Under the pieces are notes generated by a model. The model was not told the DNA's origin, searched no databases, and worked only from the letters and a program-made list of their open reading frames with translations. A program made the position numbers and the translations under genes. 64,000 nucleotides of DNA from Moniliella sp. 'wahieum' (taxonomy: Eukaryota; Basidiomycota; Moniliellomycetes; Moniliellales; Moniliellaceae), in contig RSEE01000026.1 of NCBI GenBank assembly GCA_003971905.1, forward strand, positions 62,001 through 126,000, read 5' to 3'. Of the stretch, positions 1-12,816 are shown in pieces. Numbering within the stretch: the first letter of the stretch is position 1; the number at the start of each line of letters is the position of its first letter.

Positions 1-884
1 AGATGGGGCCATGAGCGGCGCTTTGACATGATGCGCATGCGACATAAGCTTCTTTTGCCGGCGAACGAGCCAGGTGACGGGTGACTGTCATGCGTCCCCG
101 CGCAGGGGCATGGCCGAAGCGAAGGGGCGGTTATGGAGTAAGAGGCCAGACGGTGAGGCGTGGGTTGCAGCCCCAAATGGCTGTCGCCACAAGCGTCGGG
201 TCTCTGCCACCTGCCTCTTCAGCCCCACTCCGCTTATCCAGCCCATCTACCATCTTCCAATCCCGCCATTACCCAATTTTTCACACCCGCCCGGGTCATG
301 TGCGATGTCAAACCCAATCATGTCTTGTCTTGGCGCGTGGACAGTCACGATTATTCATTCATCGCCGCATCAGCCACGCTCTTGTTGTGCAAAATGGTCG
401 TCAATCTGCTGACGAATCTCTATATAGCTTTTGGTGGTAGCTCATATCGTGTGAAGAAGTATTCGTTGGAGATCCCGTGTACAACGAGAGGGACAGAGAA
501 CTGAATCATTGCTATAATCCCGCACTATCGAGTGGGTAGGCCAGGTGAGCGGGAAAGGGTGGGTGGGTGATGAGTGCGGTGGCGCTTTGTGTGTGATGGT
601 TTGGTCTGCACAAGGAGAGCCAATAAAGCGCGCATGGCCGGAGCGCATTTAAGCTATTTAAGCTTAATCGCGATCACCTCGGGTCGGTGGGGTGGGTGCC
701 TCGCTTGAAGCATGAAGCTTGAAGCTTGAAGCTTGGCAAGGCCCCTCTCATTGTTTGACGTCTCATATGTAAGCCCTCTTTCACCACACCGCCCACCCCT
801 TCTGTCTCCGCGCCCCCCTCAACCACCACCTCGCATCTATCCCAGCCCCCCGAGTGCAGTGCCAACCCCCACACCGCACCCAGC
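1..884. other. intergenic, 5' flank of the P450 gene
   Basis: No coding region is supported here; the short open frames overlap one another and show no family resemblance. At 703-734 lies a tandem run of the heptamer GAAGCTT, the first of many such intergenic repeats. The stretch from about 760 to 884 is pyrimidine-rich, as often seen just upstream of fungal start codons, and probably includes the P450 promoter and leader. Confidence 0.5.
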
Positions 885-3002
885 ATGGACAGCATCCCAC
901 CTCACTGGGCTGCTCTTCCGCCTTCCCTTAGCCCCCGTGCTGGCTGCAGTGGCCGTCGGAGGCATCTTGACACTCCTGCTGCTCGTCCTGGTACCTGACC
1001 GTCCCATTGGGGCCCAGCGCCAGGCCAACATTGGTGTCGTGCCCGGCGGCTACCCTATCCTGGGCCATGTCGGCATGCTCTGGGACTCGATCCGGCTCAA
1101 GACCAGCGACCGGTTCCTTGATGACATCTGCGATGCACAGCGCGCCTTTGGTCCCGGGTTGCGCCCCTATGCTTTCCATCACCTTGCCATGGCGGGACGA
1201 CCATTGTCATCAACCGCCCGAGTATGTCATGCACTGCCAAGATAACAAGTATGGCAACTTCCCAACTACATTAAAGGCGCGAGCATTCAGCGTGCCATGT
1301 CCGATTTTCTTGCGCCCGAAGGGATCTTTGTTGCAGATGGCCAACCTTGGCGAACCAACGCAAGATCGCAGCCAACATAGTATGTCGCATCTCCCTCCCC
1401 CCTGTTGCGTGTGGACGCGTGGAGCAGCGCAGTGGGGATCGTCGATCATCGATCAAGGCGCAGTGGGGAGTGTAGTATTAACAGGTTTCTGCCTGTGTGA
1501 CGCACAGTTCTCGGCTTCGAATTTCCGCACCCACTTTCAAGAAAGCATTCATGCCCACCTGAAGAAAATGGAAGCGCTTATGTCCATCTGCGCCAAGGAG
1601 CGCATCGCCATCAACTTCCAGGACCTGATGTTCCGTTTTACCATGGACACATTATGGACATTGCGTTTGGTTCTTCATTGGGTCTTTCCGTACGTCTGTG
1701 CTGTCACTCCGAGCGGCATAAAGGGTCAACAAAACTAATCTTTACAAACGAATGTGCCTCTGATTGTATGACAGAACACCCCGATGGCCTCAACCATACT
1801 AAGCCGTTTGTAGTCGCTTTCGATCATTTGCAAGAGGTGGCAAGGACGAGGGCGCAAACGCCGGCTATTTTCTAAACTTCAGCGCTATACTTCAGAAAGG
1901 ACGAAAGACTTCGGCTGCAGTCGCCACCGTCCTTTCTATGGCCAACAAGCTCGTCATGGAACGCATCGACGCGCTGGCCAAGGCGGGCGAGGATTCTGTT
2001 GGCAAGGATGCGTCAACTAAGGGAGTCAAGGACAAGCATGGCAAGGACTTGCTCCAGCTTTTCCTAGACCTTGACTTGAACCCTGCGACGTTAAGCCAAG
2101 TGCTTCTAAACTATCATTGCCGGTCGTGACTCGACGGCCCAGACCGTGGCGTGGTTGATGCTTGAATGAAAGATCGGCCTGATGTGGTCCAGCAAGTTCG
2201 TAACGAAATGGAGGCCGTGTTAGGCGGTGGTGGTCCTGAGCAGCGTCTGGTTCAGTATGACGATATCAAAAACCTACCCTACATGCGAGCTGTAGTGTAC
2301 GAGTCAATCCGGTTGCATCCCGCCGTACCCCGCCAAGGTCGGTGGGCCTAGAAGAAGACGTGATGCGTCCCACCAGCCTTCCTGACGGAGCGTATAACCA
2401 GCTTCACCCCAACGGGCAAAAGTACGGAGGGACCGGTGCCGCGCGGACGCTGAGCCGCTTCCCGACATCTATGTGCGCAAGGGCACGACGGTGATGTGGA
2501 GTGATTACGCCATGGGCCGGAGCCCGGAGATTTGGGGGCCCGATGCGGCCGAGCCGAGTACGCCCCTCACGGTTTCTCAAGAGCGATGGCACGGCCAAGT
2601 CGTATTCGGCATACGTGTTCATGCGTTCAACGCGGGGCCGCGGTTGTGTTGGGCCAGACGTTGGCCACATTTGAAGCGATTGCCCTGTTGGCCATGATTT
2701 TGAGCCGCTTTGATTTGCACTATGACGAGGTGGCGTTGAAGAAGCACCCGCCCACGTATCGCATTTCCATTACGCTACCTATCAAAAACCCTGCCTACAC
2801 TGTCACCCAAGCCCACGGTCCAACTAGTCGGTTCTCTCTCTCCGTCGCGAGCGACTTCACAGTTGCCATTTGCCCCTGGACACTAGATACGCAAAGAGAC
2901 ATGATCAACTTCGACCAGTTTCTGGTCAAATTTCTCTTGAATATCTTTTGTCACTTCCAACCTGACAAGAAAGCGCTTCACACCAAGTTTAGTTGTGCAT
3001 GA
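885..3002 (+). CDS. cytochrome P450, CYP52/CYP63-like
   Basis: A microsomal haem monooxygenase; relatives of this class hydroxylate fatty acids or alkanes, but the substrate cannot be read here. The ATG at 885 precedes a hydrophobic membrane anchor (AVAVGGILTLLLLVLV) and a Pro/Gly hinge. Further along are I-helix AGRDSTAQT (about 2117-2160), K-helix ESIRLHP with its ExxR (about 2300), YVRKGTTVMWSDYAMGRSPEIWG before the PERF region, and the haem loop FNAGPRLC (about 2627), whose Cys binds iron. A first intron fits 1380-1507 (GTATGT...CACAG) and another probably starts near 1680. The frame changes many times; at the haem loop and at INRPEY, NFPNYIK and WRTNRKIA one added base in a homopolymer restores the consensus. 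The 3' end is uncertain. Family assignment is firm; subfamily is inferred. Confidence 0.85.
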
Positions 3003-3481
3003 TACGTACCCTTCGCATACTCAGAACCACAACTTCCCTTCTCCAAACAAGGTTGTTAAATACTCTGTGGTTGGGTGGGTGAATGATAAGGTGGGCAAGC
3101 ACAGAGAGGAAGGGCTGATGAAACGAGAAAAGGCAGCGTTGAGATTCGGAAGTGTGGTCCAGAGAAGAAAGTGTGCCCAAAAACAGGGTAAAACGAATTG
3201 AGGATATCGAGGGGGCGTCCCACCATGCAATGGACGAAGAGGAGCGAAGGTGCCAGAGTGCACCTATGAGGAGCGGTCTAAATCATTCCGATTGAGAGGG
3301 AACCAAGCACAGCGACCGAATTCGCGGGGGCGGACGGCAAGAAATGAGTTTATGAGAGGGATTGGGCAGTCAAGAACATCACAGTCGTGGGGAGAAGCGT
3401 GCGGGTCGTTGAAGAAAGGAAAAAAGAGGGAGAAGAGAAGGGAGTCGAAGCCCCCAGCCAAAGTCCACCCGGCAGTTAGAT
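3003..3481. other. intergenic between convergent genes
   Basis: This stretch lies between the 3' ends of the P450 (+) and the transacylase (-). It is purine-rich on the plus strand and presumably holds both 3' untranslated regions. I see no gene, repeat or RNA in it. Confidence 0.4.
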
Positions 3482-5054
3482 CTAAGTCGGGGGTGCGGGG
3501 GGGGCACGGGAGCGGGAGGAACGGGCTGGAGCGAGTTTGCAGCATGCCACCCCCGACCAGCTTCCGTCGAGGGACGGACCAAACCTCGGGCTGGGCGACG
3601 GGGAGCGGCCCAAGCCACGCTCAGCAGCCGACGTGCGGTTTGGTCGCGGTAGGCGAGTTCCTTGGCCAGCAGCGCGGCGCCTTGGTGGCCCGGACCGAGA
3701 CAGACGAATCGTTCCACCCTGCTGCCAGCAGGCTCTCGATCGAGGAGAGCCAATGGACCGGCCGAGCCAGCGCGTTTTGCAAGTCGAGGCGAACGTCGCG
3801 TTGCGTGTCGAGCCATTCGCTGCTAAGGGGCTGAGGATGCGGGGGCGCTGCGGCGGGCCGAGGGGTAAGTTGGACACGGCCGAGCGAACGGTTTGGGCTG
3901 CGCCCTTCATTTCTGTGGTATGGTACGGTCCGAGGTGGGCAGCGTGGCCGCTTCGGTTGCCCATCCTCGTTGACCCAAGCGCTGCGTGACGTACTGCACA
4001 GCCCTCTCTGTACCAGCCAGCACAACCTCGAGCGAAGAATTGATGCTGGCCACTGGGCGTATTCGTCCGGTGCGATACCGTGCACGAGACCATCGCGAAT
4101 GTCGGCCGCGGCCAACTCGACTTCCATCTGCGCCGAAAACAGATCGCCCGGCTTGAGTGCCACGTGCACATGAGCGAGCGACGGTATCCGGCCTCGGCGT
4201 TGCTCACTGGACCCGCGTTGAACCCCCACGTATCATACACACTCTGTGGAAGCGCCGTGCCAGGGGGGTGAAAACGGGGTGGGCACGTAGATGCAAGCTG
4301 GACGCCAGGCCATAGTGCCGCAAACAGCCGAACGCCATCGGTAAACTCCAACGCGCCCGACGCAACGAGGGAGGGGAGGCTGCCCACCAAGCCGTGACCA
4401 AGCACCGCATCAACATGATCCCGAACCAAGTCGACCGCAAACTCGGAGGAGCGCAACACTTGTAGGAACGACATGGTCGCCGTAAAGATTGCAGGCCATG
4501 CGTTCTCGGCGCGGGTCAGGTGAGCAGGTCGCCTTGAAAGACAGTTTTGCGGAACCGATCCGGTTTCGCAGCCCAGCATCCTGTTGACGCATAGGATCGG
4601 GCGGGAAGCGGTAGTGGCCAGGGCAGACTCAAATGCGGCACGCTGGGTGAGGAGCGAGATGCTCGGGCAGGGTCGCCGGTCGGTCGTTGGGATCAAACGA
4701 GCGCTGGAGCGCTTCCTCTGCATCGAGCCACACTTGTTCGGCGCAGAAAAGTGCGAGCAAGGTTGTGGCCATACCAACGTACTGCGATCCCTGTCCGGCA
4801 AAACAAGTGCCGTCCGCTTACGCGACGGATTGACGGATCGGTCCCAGTCACCGCAGAGACTGGCGCAGCAGACGAGGACGACAAGGAAGAGTTCTGTGCA
4901 AACGGCTGCCCGCGAGGGACGACATGGACCGCGGCGTAGAAAGCAGGGAGGGCGCGTGCAACGGCCGCCTGCAAGCCATGTCCCTTCGGCCACAAGGGAA
5001 GCAATGAGCGGGTTGTGAACACGGAAGGCGGCAGGCAAGGCGGGGGGCAAACAT
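3482..5054 (-). CDS. MCT1: mitochondrial malonyl-CoA:ACP transacylase
   Basis: The family moves malonyl from CoA to acyl carrier protein in the mitochondrial type II fatty acid pathway. The ATG at 5054 opens an Arg-rich leader without acidic residues (MFAPRLACRLPCSQ...), typical of mitochondrial import. Then come KRTALV and AGQGSQYVGMAT (about 4770-4815), the GQGSQ oxyanion motif; LTRAENAWPAIFTATMSFLQ; the nucleophile region VLGHGLVGSLPSLVASG (about 4365-4410); a stretch corresponding to INSS..VVLAGT (about 4040); and C-terminal EWLDTQRDV and FVCLGPG (about 3690-3815). Length fits the family. The frame shifts several times; at V-FAGQGSQ one extra T restores it. The family reads GHSxGE at the nucleophile but this copy reads GHGLVG, so either the serine is lost and the gene is inactive, or the local sequence is wrong. 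The 3' stop is approximate. Confidence 0.75.
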
Positions 5055-7066
5055 GAGTAGGGCTAGGGGGGGTAATTGACGCGATGGGAGGCTCTCGCAG
5101 TTACGGTAGATGAGTGTGGAACGCTAGTGTGAGCAGAGAGAGGGTGTGGATGAGAGGCGAGATGGTGGGGTGAGGAATGCAGGGGACAGTAAATCGGCAG
5201 CGGCGCCAAAGCCAGGGATGGCGGGCTAAATTGCTATGGACTGTGCTATTATTGGGTTGGGCGCAGTCGGTGCGCAAGCGGCCAGTTGATCGTGGCTTCA
5301 AGAGCAAAGAGTCGATGAGCGGGCAACGTTTGGCGAACAATACTGATCATCTTGGCCTCAATCGTCCAACCTCGCTCTTGGAGAGTATATAGACTTCCGT
5401 CGGCTCCGACCATTCAGACCATTCACTGGCGACTAGTGAGAGCGCCTGGCTAAAACGTTGGGCGCAGCGCCTGTTCATTTATGCGCACATTGTTCGCTCT
5501 TAGCTCCGCACATCTCAGTATTGCGACTGCGCCCTCACCCCCTGGCGACCGTGTGGGCGGCACTGTGTGGGTTTCCGTGGGCCACGAGCGTTGGCGCGGC
5601 GCACCGAGTGGCCGTGCGGGGAGCAATAATAAAAGGCACCGCGCTAGTTGTCGGAACTTTGGCTGCCTTGAAGCTGAACGCTTGAAGCTTGATCCAAAAT
5701 CCCATCTACGCCACCCCTGGGCAGGGGACCCCCCCGCCCTGCTGCTACGTATTGGGGCGCGCCCCACTCGGCGCTCCTCTGCGCCCCCAGCTCCTGCGCA
5801 CCCGTCTCAAAAGGAGCTCTTGCAATACGGTCAATAGGCGCAGGTGCTTCCCCTGTGTTTTCACCCTAGTTGTAGGGCCTCATCCGCCAATCATCGCAGG
5901 ATGCGTTTGCCAACTACAGATCGTTATCTCCACCATACGCGTTTGTAGCGTCCTTCTTCCTACTATCTGGCACGTGCACCATGCTCCACTCGTCCCCTCT
6001 GCCCGCCCTAAGCGCTAAGCGAGGCCACGCATCGGGCGCTGATGACGCACGTGTGCTACGGCAGGCTCAGCCAGGCCCACCAGGGTTGTGAGTTGTTGTT
6101 GGTGGAGTTGGGCAGTGGCTGGGGTTAGAGAAGAGGTTGTATGGTTTGTCTCCCAGTCCACCTAAGGCAATCTACCTCTCCGCCCAAACCGCCGCTCCGC
6201 AACACGACACGACATGCGCAGCTGCCAGTGTTCCGAGCCGTGTCATTCGCGGGCCGAGCCGGGTGGACCAGCGCAACGTGGAGAAGAGAGGCGAGGCGAG
6301 GAAGAATGCACGAGACAAAACAAAAGCCGACTATGGCAGAACGAGTGTGGATTGAAAGACACGGGCTAGCAACCGCACACTAGACTATACACTGCACTGC
6401 ACTGTACTGTCCTAGCCGTCCCGGGTCCCGAGGCGCCTTGTCGTTTATCACGATCACATCACGTTGATCCGTTCGTCGGGAGGCGGGTGAGGCCGAGGTC
6501 AGATAGGCAGGCGCACTAGCCCCATGACGCCAGCACGGAGTGGCGGTGGGCGCGCACCGGCCTACGCTGCGGCATAGGAGCGTCGAAGGCAAAAGGGGAA
6601 AGGCCAAGTCCGTGGAGGGGGGAGGGAAGGAAAGGAAAGGAAAGGGGTAGAGGAGTGGTCCGTAGGGAGAGAAGAATTATGGTGTCCATGGGGGAGGTGG
6701 TAGTGTCCAATTCGTGGGGGTGCGGTGGGTTCCGAGCCCGAGCCCGCCAACGTGCAAAAGGAAAGTGGGGATCCCACGACCGTTGTTCGTAGGGGCAAGA
6801 GGTAAGAGGGGAGAGGGGAGAAAGTGTCTTCGTCGGTCCATGGAACAGGAGGCAAGAGAAGCTGAAAACACACAAGATATAGGAATACAGTACCGAGCCG
6901 AGCGCAGACGGGAAACGAAACCAGCAAACAGGCAAAAAAAAAGCGAAGAAAACAGTCCGTACAGCACGGTCGGCCAGAGGGCCGGCGACGTGCTGGATGA
7001 TAAAAAGGGATCAGGAGGGGGAGGGGAAGAGAGCGGGTGCGGTGCGGGCGCGGATGCGGAGCGCGG
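5055..7066. other. intergenic, about 2 kb
   Basis: No coding region is supported. A TATA-like stretch (GAGTATATAGAC) lies near 5385, but no gene follows that I can recognise. A short GAAGCTT-type repeat is at 5669-5697. From about 6600 to 7060 the plus strand is purine-rich, consistent with the 3' untranslated region of the minus-strand gene that ends at 7067. Confidence 0.4.
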
Positions 7067-9244
7067 TCAAGTCTTGGGGTCATCGGGTCCCGATGGTGGC
7101 GAGTGGCTGTCCAAGCGTTTGGACGAGGCCAAGGGACCCTTTTGGGAGCGGATCCGTACCGCCAACCGGAACCCGGAGCGGGCCGAGTCGAGAAGATCCT
7201 TACAGACATGTTCGACGTGTTCGCGTTGGAGTACGCCGGCGCAAACGCCGTACGCTTCCGGGTGGTCCGAAACCAGTTCCATCCCGTGCTCCATCAACTT
7301 GTCCATCAACGACGCATTGCTCGAGTAAAAATTCCGCGAGGAAAAATCGAGGTTGTACACTTTCCTCTTCTCCAGCGGCCGTGGCATGCGGCCCTGAACG
7401 CCAGGTACCATTCGCTCCACCCATTCCCCAGCCGGCGGCTGCTCGGTCAACTGACGAAACTCGGTTACGCCCAAGTAAAAGTACAGGCGGGGGCGGAGAT
7501 CCAACTAGACGAGAGGAAGGAAAGGGGGCGAGGGGAGAGGGTGAGTTGGTGCGACGCCAAAAGCAGGAGAAAGGGGTAGGCAACGACAGAGGGGGACATA
7601 CCAAGAGTTTGCGGTTGCGAAAGCGTTTGTCCGATTCGGGATAAACGTCATGAGGCCTTCCTCGTTGAGCAGTCCGGGAGGTAGGTGGCCGAGTTGTTGG
7701 GATCGAACGCGACGGGGCCAGGGTGGCGGGCGAGAAAGGAGTGGGCGAGTCGCATGGTACTTGCACTGGAAGTGGATAGGGACCGAAGCTCTGCCAGTCC
7801 CTCCAGTCGCGCCCGTTTGGTCGCAGGATGTACCAACCCGTCCGAGGAGAGGGGGCGTTTGGTCGTAGCCAGGCTGGTCTCGGGCAAATAGGCTGGACCG
7901 GCTGGACCGGCTGGACCGGCTGGACCGGCTGGACCAGCAGCCAATCCGCTCGGTCCGGGCGCAGCAAACGGGTACATGGGCGTAGCCAGCGTCGGCATCG
8001 CAGCCGATCCTGGCACGCCGGATCCCCAGCTGACCGGCGTAGAGAGGGCCATGCCGAGCGGAGGCATTCGCACCGTGCTGACACCCGGACGGGACAAGAC
8101 GGGCCACATGTCGACTGTGCCAGCAAGGTGAGGCGCCGAAGGCGCCGAGGGAGGGAGGTTGAGACCCATCGACGGCGCTAGTCCTGCAGGGACCAGGGGG
8201 GACTCGGCCACGCTGGCAGCCGAGGAACGGCACGAGCCCACGTGGGCCAAGCCCAACGGAGTCGGCAGCGGCGCGTCGGTCATGCCTGCGGGAAAAGACA
8301 TGGATTCTGCATGGCTCAACTGATCGGCAGCTGGCGCAGACCACGAGGCTTGGGCAGGCAGCAGATCCGACTCGGTTGACGTCGAGGGGGGCAACGGACT
8401 CAAGCCCATCATGTTGCACTCAACGCCAAGGGAGGCATTAACGGTCCCTACTGGGGTGGGGGTGGGGCCAGAGCAGACGTCGCGCGGCAGGCTGGGATCG
8501 GGCGAAAGAGGCTCCTCTGCCAGGAGGCCCCCGGACAAGACAGGAGTCGTGCGGCTGTGGGAGACTGGCTCGACAGTGGCAGGAGAAAAGAGGGCAGGAG
8601 ACCCACTCGGGTTCGCCATGGCATGTTGCTCGGATGACGAGCCCAGTCCTGTCTCCTTGAGCGTCTGGAGCTGCTGCGAGTTGGCCTTGAGGCGGGTCGA
8701 CAGGCTCAGCACGCGCTGTTCCACCGAGTCTTTGGGAGACGCGGGCTTGCGGCTGGCCGCGTCGATGGCATTGGCACTGGGGGGGCGCTTCGAGGCGACC
8801 GACTGGGTCAAATCCTCGACAAACTCCAACGCTTGCTCGGCCAGGTTGACCACTTCGGACGTGAAGCGCACGTTGAGGCCAAAGGCATCCTTGGACACGG
8901 GCATCGTTGGGGGCGGAACGGTAGCAGCGGGCGCGACCACGTCGGGGCTGGAGGTCGAGGTGGGTGTGACAGGCGAGTCGTAGAGCACGGCCGGGGACGA
9001 GGCGTTGGCTAGCGACGGCCAGAAGGGAGTGAGGCGCTGTGCACAGAGGGGTCGAGCAAGAGGCGGGTGGACAGGCCAGAGGGGTCGGCAGCCGGCTTGG
9101 CCAGACCGGCAGAAGGCAGAGGCATGGGTTGGGGCGGGAGCGAATGGGCGTAGAGCCGTTCTGCGGCGATCGAGGTATGGCTGGCAGTGCTGGTGTGGAC
9201 GGGGGCGGCGAAGGACGGGTGGTGCTGGGCAAGGTCGCTGTCAT
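7067..9244 (-). CDS. unrecognised Pro/Ser/Ala-rich protein
   Basis: I do not recognise the family. From the ATG at 9244 the product is low-complexity and Ser/Pro/Ala-rich. A predicted helical stretch follows at about 8650-8880 (EVVNLAEQALEFVEDLTQS, then RVLSLSTRLKANSQQLQTL). Next come an SP-rich middle, a PAG repeat (7891-7935), a basic patch (ATKRARLEG), and a better-ordered C-terminus with LMTFIPNRTNAFATAN, LRPRLYFYLGVTEFRQL, KRKVYNLDFSSRNFYSSN and EHVEHVCKDLLDSARSGF. An intron fits 7505-7601 (GTATGT...GTCTAG). The frame changes at about 9000 and 7680; at each place one added base in a C or G run joins two plausible peptides. The ordered C-terminus argues for a real gene. It could be a nuclear regulator, but that is only a guess from composition. 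Confidence 0.6.
7891..7935 (-). repeat. 9-bp coding minisatellite (PAG repeat)
   Basis: Five exact copies of the 9-mer GGCTGGACC on the plus strand. Read on the minus strand in the host gene they give a Pro-Ala-Gly repeat. The period keeps the frame, so copy number can vary without breaking the protein. Confidence 0.9.
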
Positions 9245-12200
9245 GTCGCAAGACGACGCACCGCACGCGGGAGGGGGGAGGGGGGGGGAGAGAGTGGGGG
9301 GGGGGAGGGGGAGGGAACGGAGACGGGGGACCGTAGGCGTGGCGGGGCAAAAGAGGGGCGACGGGTGGGATGGATGGATGGGATGCTAGCAAGCGAGGCG
9401 GGGCAATGAATGAATGGCTGGACGACGGCAGAAAGGACGGGGGAGAGGGCGGGAGAAGCGGAGGAAGCGCCGTGGGTCTTGGAGCGTGGCGCCTCACTCG
9501 GGCCTCAAGCGTGAAGGATGCAGCCGAAGGGTGAAGGTGAAGCTAGCGTGCAGGAAGCGTAAATAACGCCAAACGCTAGGTTTGGCCACCTCCCGTTCAA
9601 GTCTGCCGCTGGTACTGACGGGGTATGCCGAGGGGGGAGACGGGCCTGGACGTCCAGTTCGAGTTGGACGCAAACGTGCATCCTCGGCACACTCAACCGT
9701 CGGCGAAGGCGACGGGAATTGAGCCGGCGTGCGGTTGGAGGCAGAGGCGCGCGCTGTCTAATAGCAATAGCAGCAGCGCTGGCCCTCCTGCCGACGCCCA
9801 GGACGGCTGACAAGGTGTCTTCCCTTGGCACGCAGCCAGCGGCCGCGGCCTCCGATACTATGTCTGTTCCCACCATCATCCATCCGTAACTCAGTTGCCC
9901 AGTAAGTACGACTGACTCAGTGCATCAGCCACTCGCGCCAGCCCACCCGCATCCTGTGCATCAGCCACCCGCCAGCCCGCCGTCCGCGCCGTCAAATTTC
10001 AAACCCGACAGATCCGAGCTCCCAGCGTCTCCCCTCTCCTGCCTCTCGCTACCACGTCCAAGCAGACGACTTGCCCCACGGTTTCTTTTGATCGTTCTCA
10101 GCAGACGCGGGGTGCGCGCGCGCTGCATTGTACGGCATGTCTTGGCGCCTGGAAAATAAAGAAAAAGCCGTTTTGCATCGCGTTTCCCGAGGCCATATCC
10201 TGTGTTCCAACCAGCACTGGAACGGAGGAGGAGGGTCAGGCTCTGACTCCTGACCAATGGATGGATCGGTTGATGAGAATCAGGGGTCGGTGATCGGGGT
10301 GATGGAGTGGGTGAGATCTGAGATGGCGGCCAGGGTGGCGTTTGTCCGGCTCCCGGTTAGAACGTAGCGCTGATAGTCGATAGCTGTACATGATGCATGA
10401 TAGCTGGGTGGCGCGTGGCCGGTAGGGTTACTGGAGGCGCTTCTTGCCTGTTGAGGATGCTCACCGGTCACCGGTCGCTATTCAATGGGGCCCCTGCCGG
10501 CCTGCACCGCCCCAGATCAGCCATTGCCGATCCGATCATCGATAGGTGCGCCACCAGCAGCCTCTAGCTCGTCACCGGCCTCACCCGTCACCCGTCACCG
10601 GTCACTCGTCACACTAGTCACCAGTCAAGCTTCAGGCTAGTCACCAATCGTTGCTAGTTAAGCGAGTTAGCTACTCGCACTCATTCGATTCATGGAACGT
10701 TGAACGTTTATGAACGTTTCTATCATCCTTCTTCCGCCACCATCCGCCACCGTCCGCCCCTTACCAAACACGGCCGACGGCCGTTTGGCTGCCCCAGGCT
10801 GCCCCTGGAGCACCACATCGGCTTGCCCCCCTCATGCATCAGGGACTCCAAGCGTCGGATCCCAGATGCTGGGGAGGACGGGGGGCTAGCGACCTAGCGC
10901 CCGGCCAGTGTGCAGGTAGGTTGTGCCGGGCGTGGATTCAATCAATCGTTGTGCAGTGGGGTCGAGATTGTGATGCATGGATGACGCTGTCGATGATCGC
11001 GCTGACTGTGCTGACTAGATGACTGTGTGCTCAGCTGAGCCTCGGCGCGCTCACACGCTCACCGACCTCACCCTGGCTCGCGCTCACCCTGACTCACACC
11101 CCCTCGGATCTTGAAGCTTGATCTCGATCAATGTTCCATGGTGTAACAGAGGTCGTTGCCAGCTGCCACTGCCACTCTGAACTCTGAACACGGGGCCCCT
11201 GAAAACGTTAAACGTTGAAAAGTACGTCAAACGTTGAACGTGTTGAACGTTGAGTGTTGAGTACGTTGAGTTGTTGAATGAGTAGTTGAACGTGGCTGCC
11301 GAATCGGCCATGCCTAGTGTTTAGCTAAGGCCCATGCGCCCTGGGCAGGCAGCGCTCTGGTAGGCGCGTACCTGCGGTAGGGGCGGTGCGGGTGGTGGCT
11401 GTGACCTCCACCTCAGCACCTTGCATCATGCATCATGCGTCATGCGTCAGACGCTTGAGCCTTGAAGCTTGAAGCTTGAACCTTCAAAGCTCCAGGCTGC
11501 CAGCTACGGCTTACGTCACGGGGGGTACCATGCTCCGCACCACTCGCCCTTTTCGCCCCATCAACTAACTATTGATCCTACGCGCTTGGTCGTCGGCGTC
11601 GGATCGACGCATGGATCACTGATCGCTGGGAGGCGGGACCTCTCAGATCTCATCGATCCCCACTCTCAGATCTCAACTCTCACTCTCAACGTTCTCACAT
11701 CTCTCAGCCTGAGGCGTGCGGATGGCCGTCCCCCGCGGTCGGCTCTTGGTCGCGCTGTTGCTGGCGTCGCGTGGACATTGGCCATCCCGCACCTTGCCCC
11801 CCCCCCCACACACACCCCGTAAGATCTGTGATGCAGCGCCGGCGTGCTGCCGCCGGTTCCGCCTTGGTGGTAGACAGTGGAGCAGCACATGCACCGCCAC
11901 GGGGGAAGCCAGGGAGAGAGTCTCGAGAGCCCGCCTCATCCTGTGTGAGATGGTTCTCAGGCTGTGATGCATGTGTGGTGATGCTCATGACCGCATGCGC
12001 ATGACCATCATCGACATCATCCGCGTGATCTTTCAAATTCAAAAGCAGTACGAGGATGCGGTAAGTGAATCGCCGGCTACTCTTCTCCTCACGAGGTGGA
12101 ACCGTGTGTGGTCCCTCCGGTTACCTGTTATTACCAGCCTGCGCGTAGGGGGAAGACGAAGCCCATGTTGTGATGCGCGAACGAACACTTGGTCGTTTTT

Positions 12201-12816
12201 TTAGGAAACCTCTAACTATATTCGTGTTTGAGTACTGAGTACTGAGAGTGTGGTAGGGGAGAGTACACAGTGTGAGTACACTGAGTCTCAGTACTGACGG
12301 CTGCATTTCCACATCTGTGTACAGAGTAACTGAGCACTAAGCACCGACCAAGATGCATCTAGTGCGGGACACTCGCTCGCGAACATCGGTCCACGCCATA
12401 TATGCACCACGACAAACTGCCAAAAACACACAATCAACCGAGAGAAACCCCCGCAGCCTCTCGTTCTCCCCTCCTGCGTCTCCCCTCTCACCATCAAACT
12501 GTGTTTTCGCACCCCAAAAGCATATCTATTTTGACAGTATTAGGATAGTCGCACCATCGCCACTGTATCTCACTCCATTGGCCGTGCATGCACTCTCCCA
12601 TATTAACAAGTACCACTATACTCGCGGTCAACTCCTTTCTTGGCCGAGAGGATGGGGTCGAAAAGTAGCACCCAAGAAAACTAATCCATAAGCATCAAGG
12701 AGCCCACTACTATACACCCATATCCTGTTGGTTGTTTATCTGGAGAGAGAGATGGGGCGAGACTCCAGTGCAGATTCTGTAGCCCAGACACGTGGGTCGA
12801 CTCAGTCTCATTTGAA
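9245..12816. other. gene-poor region with many short repeats
   Basis: About 3.6 kb without a supported gene. It holds a G-rich tract (about 9273-9315, just upstream of the minus-strand gene), ACCGGT/GGTCACC repeats (10461-10477 and about 10560-10625), GTTGAAC repeats (about 11205-11285), CATCATG repeats (11423-11447), GAAGCTT repeats (about 11462-11482) and TCTCAGA repeats (about 11638-11680). The longer open frames here have no recognisable domains. Confidence 0.5.

Noticed and set aside
885-3002. P450 as a RIP-mutated pseudogene
   Set aside because: The breaks are one-base losses in homopolymers, not C-to-T transitions, and all active-site motifs are kept.
3537-3989. 150-residue plus-strand open frame
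   Set aside because: It is antisense to the C-terminal part of the transacylase, which has recognisable motifs on the minus strand.
885-5054. P450 next to an acyltransferase as a polyketide cluster
   Set aside because: The acyltransferase has a mitochondrial leader and the size and motifs of a stand-alone MCT, and no synthase, tailoring enzyme or transporter is nearby.
5481-5837. 118-residue plus-strand open frame in the 2-kb gap
   Set aside because: All three frames are open for some distance in GC-rich DNA and none shows motifs or a plausible gene structure.
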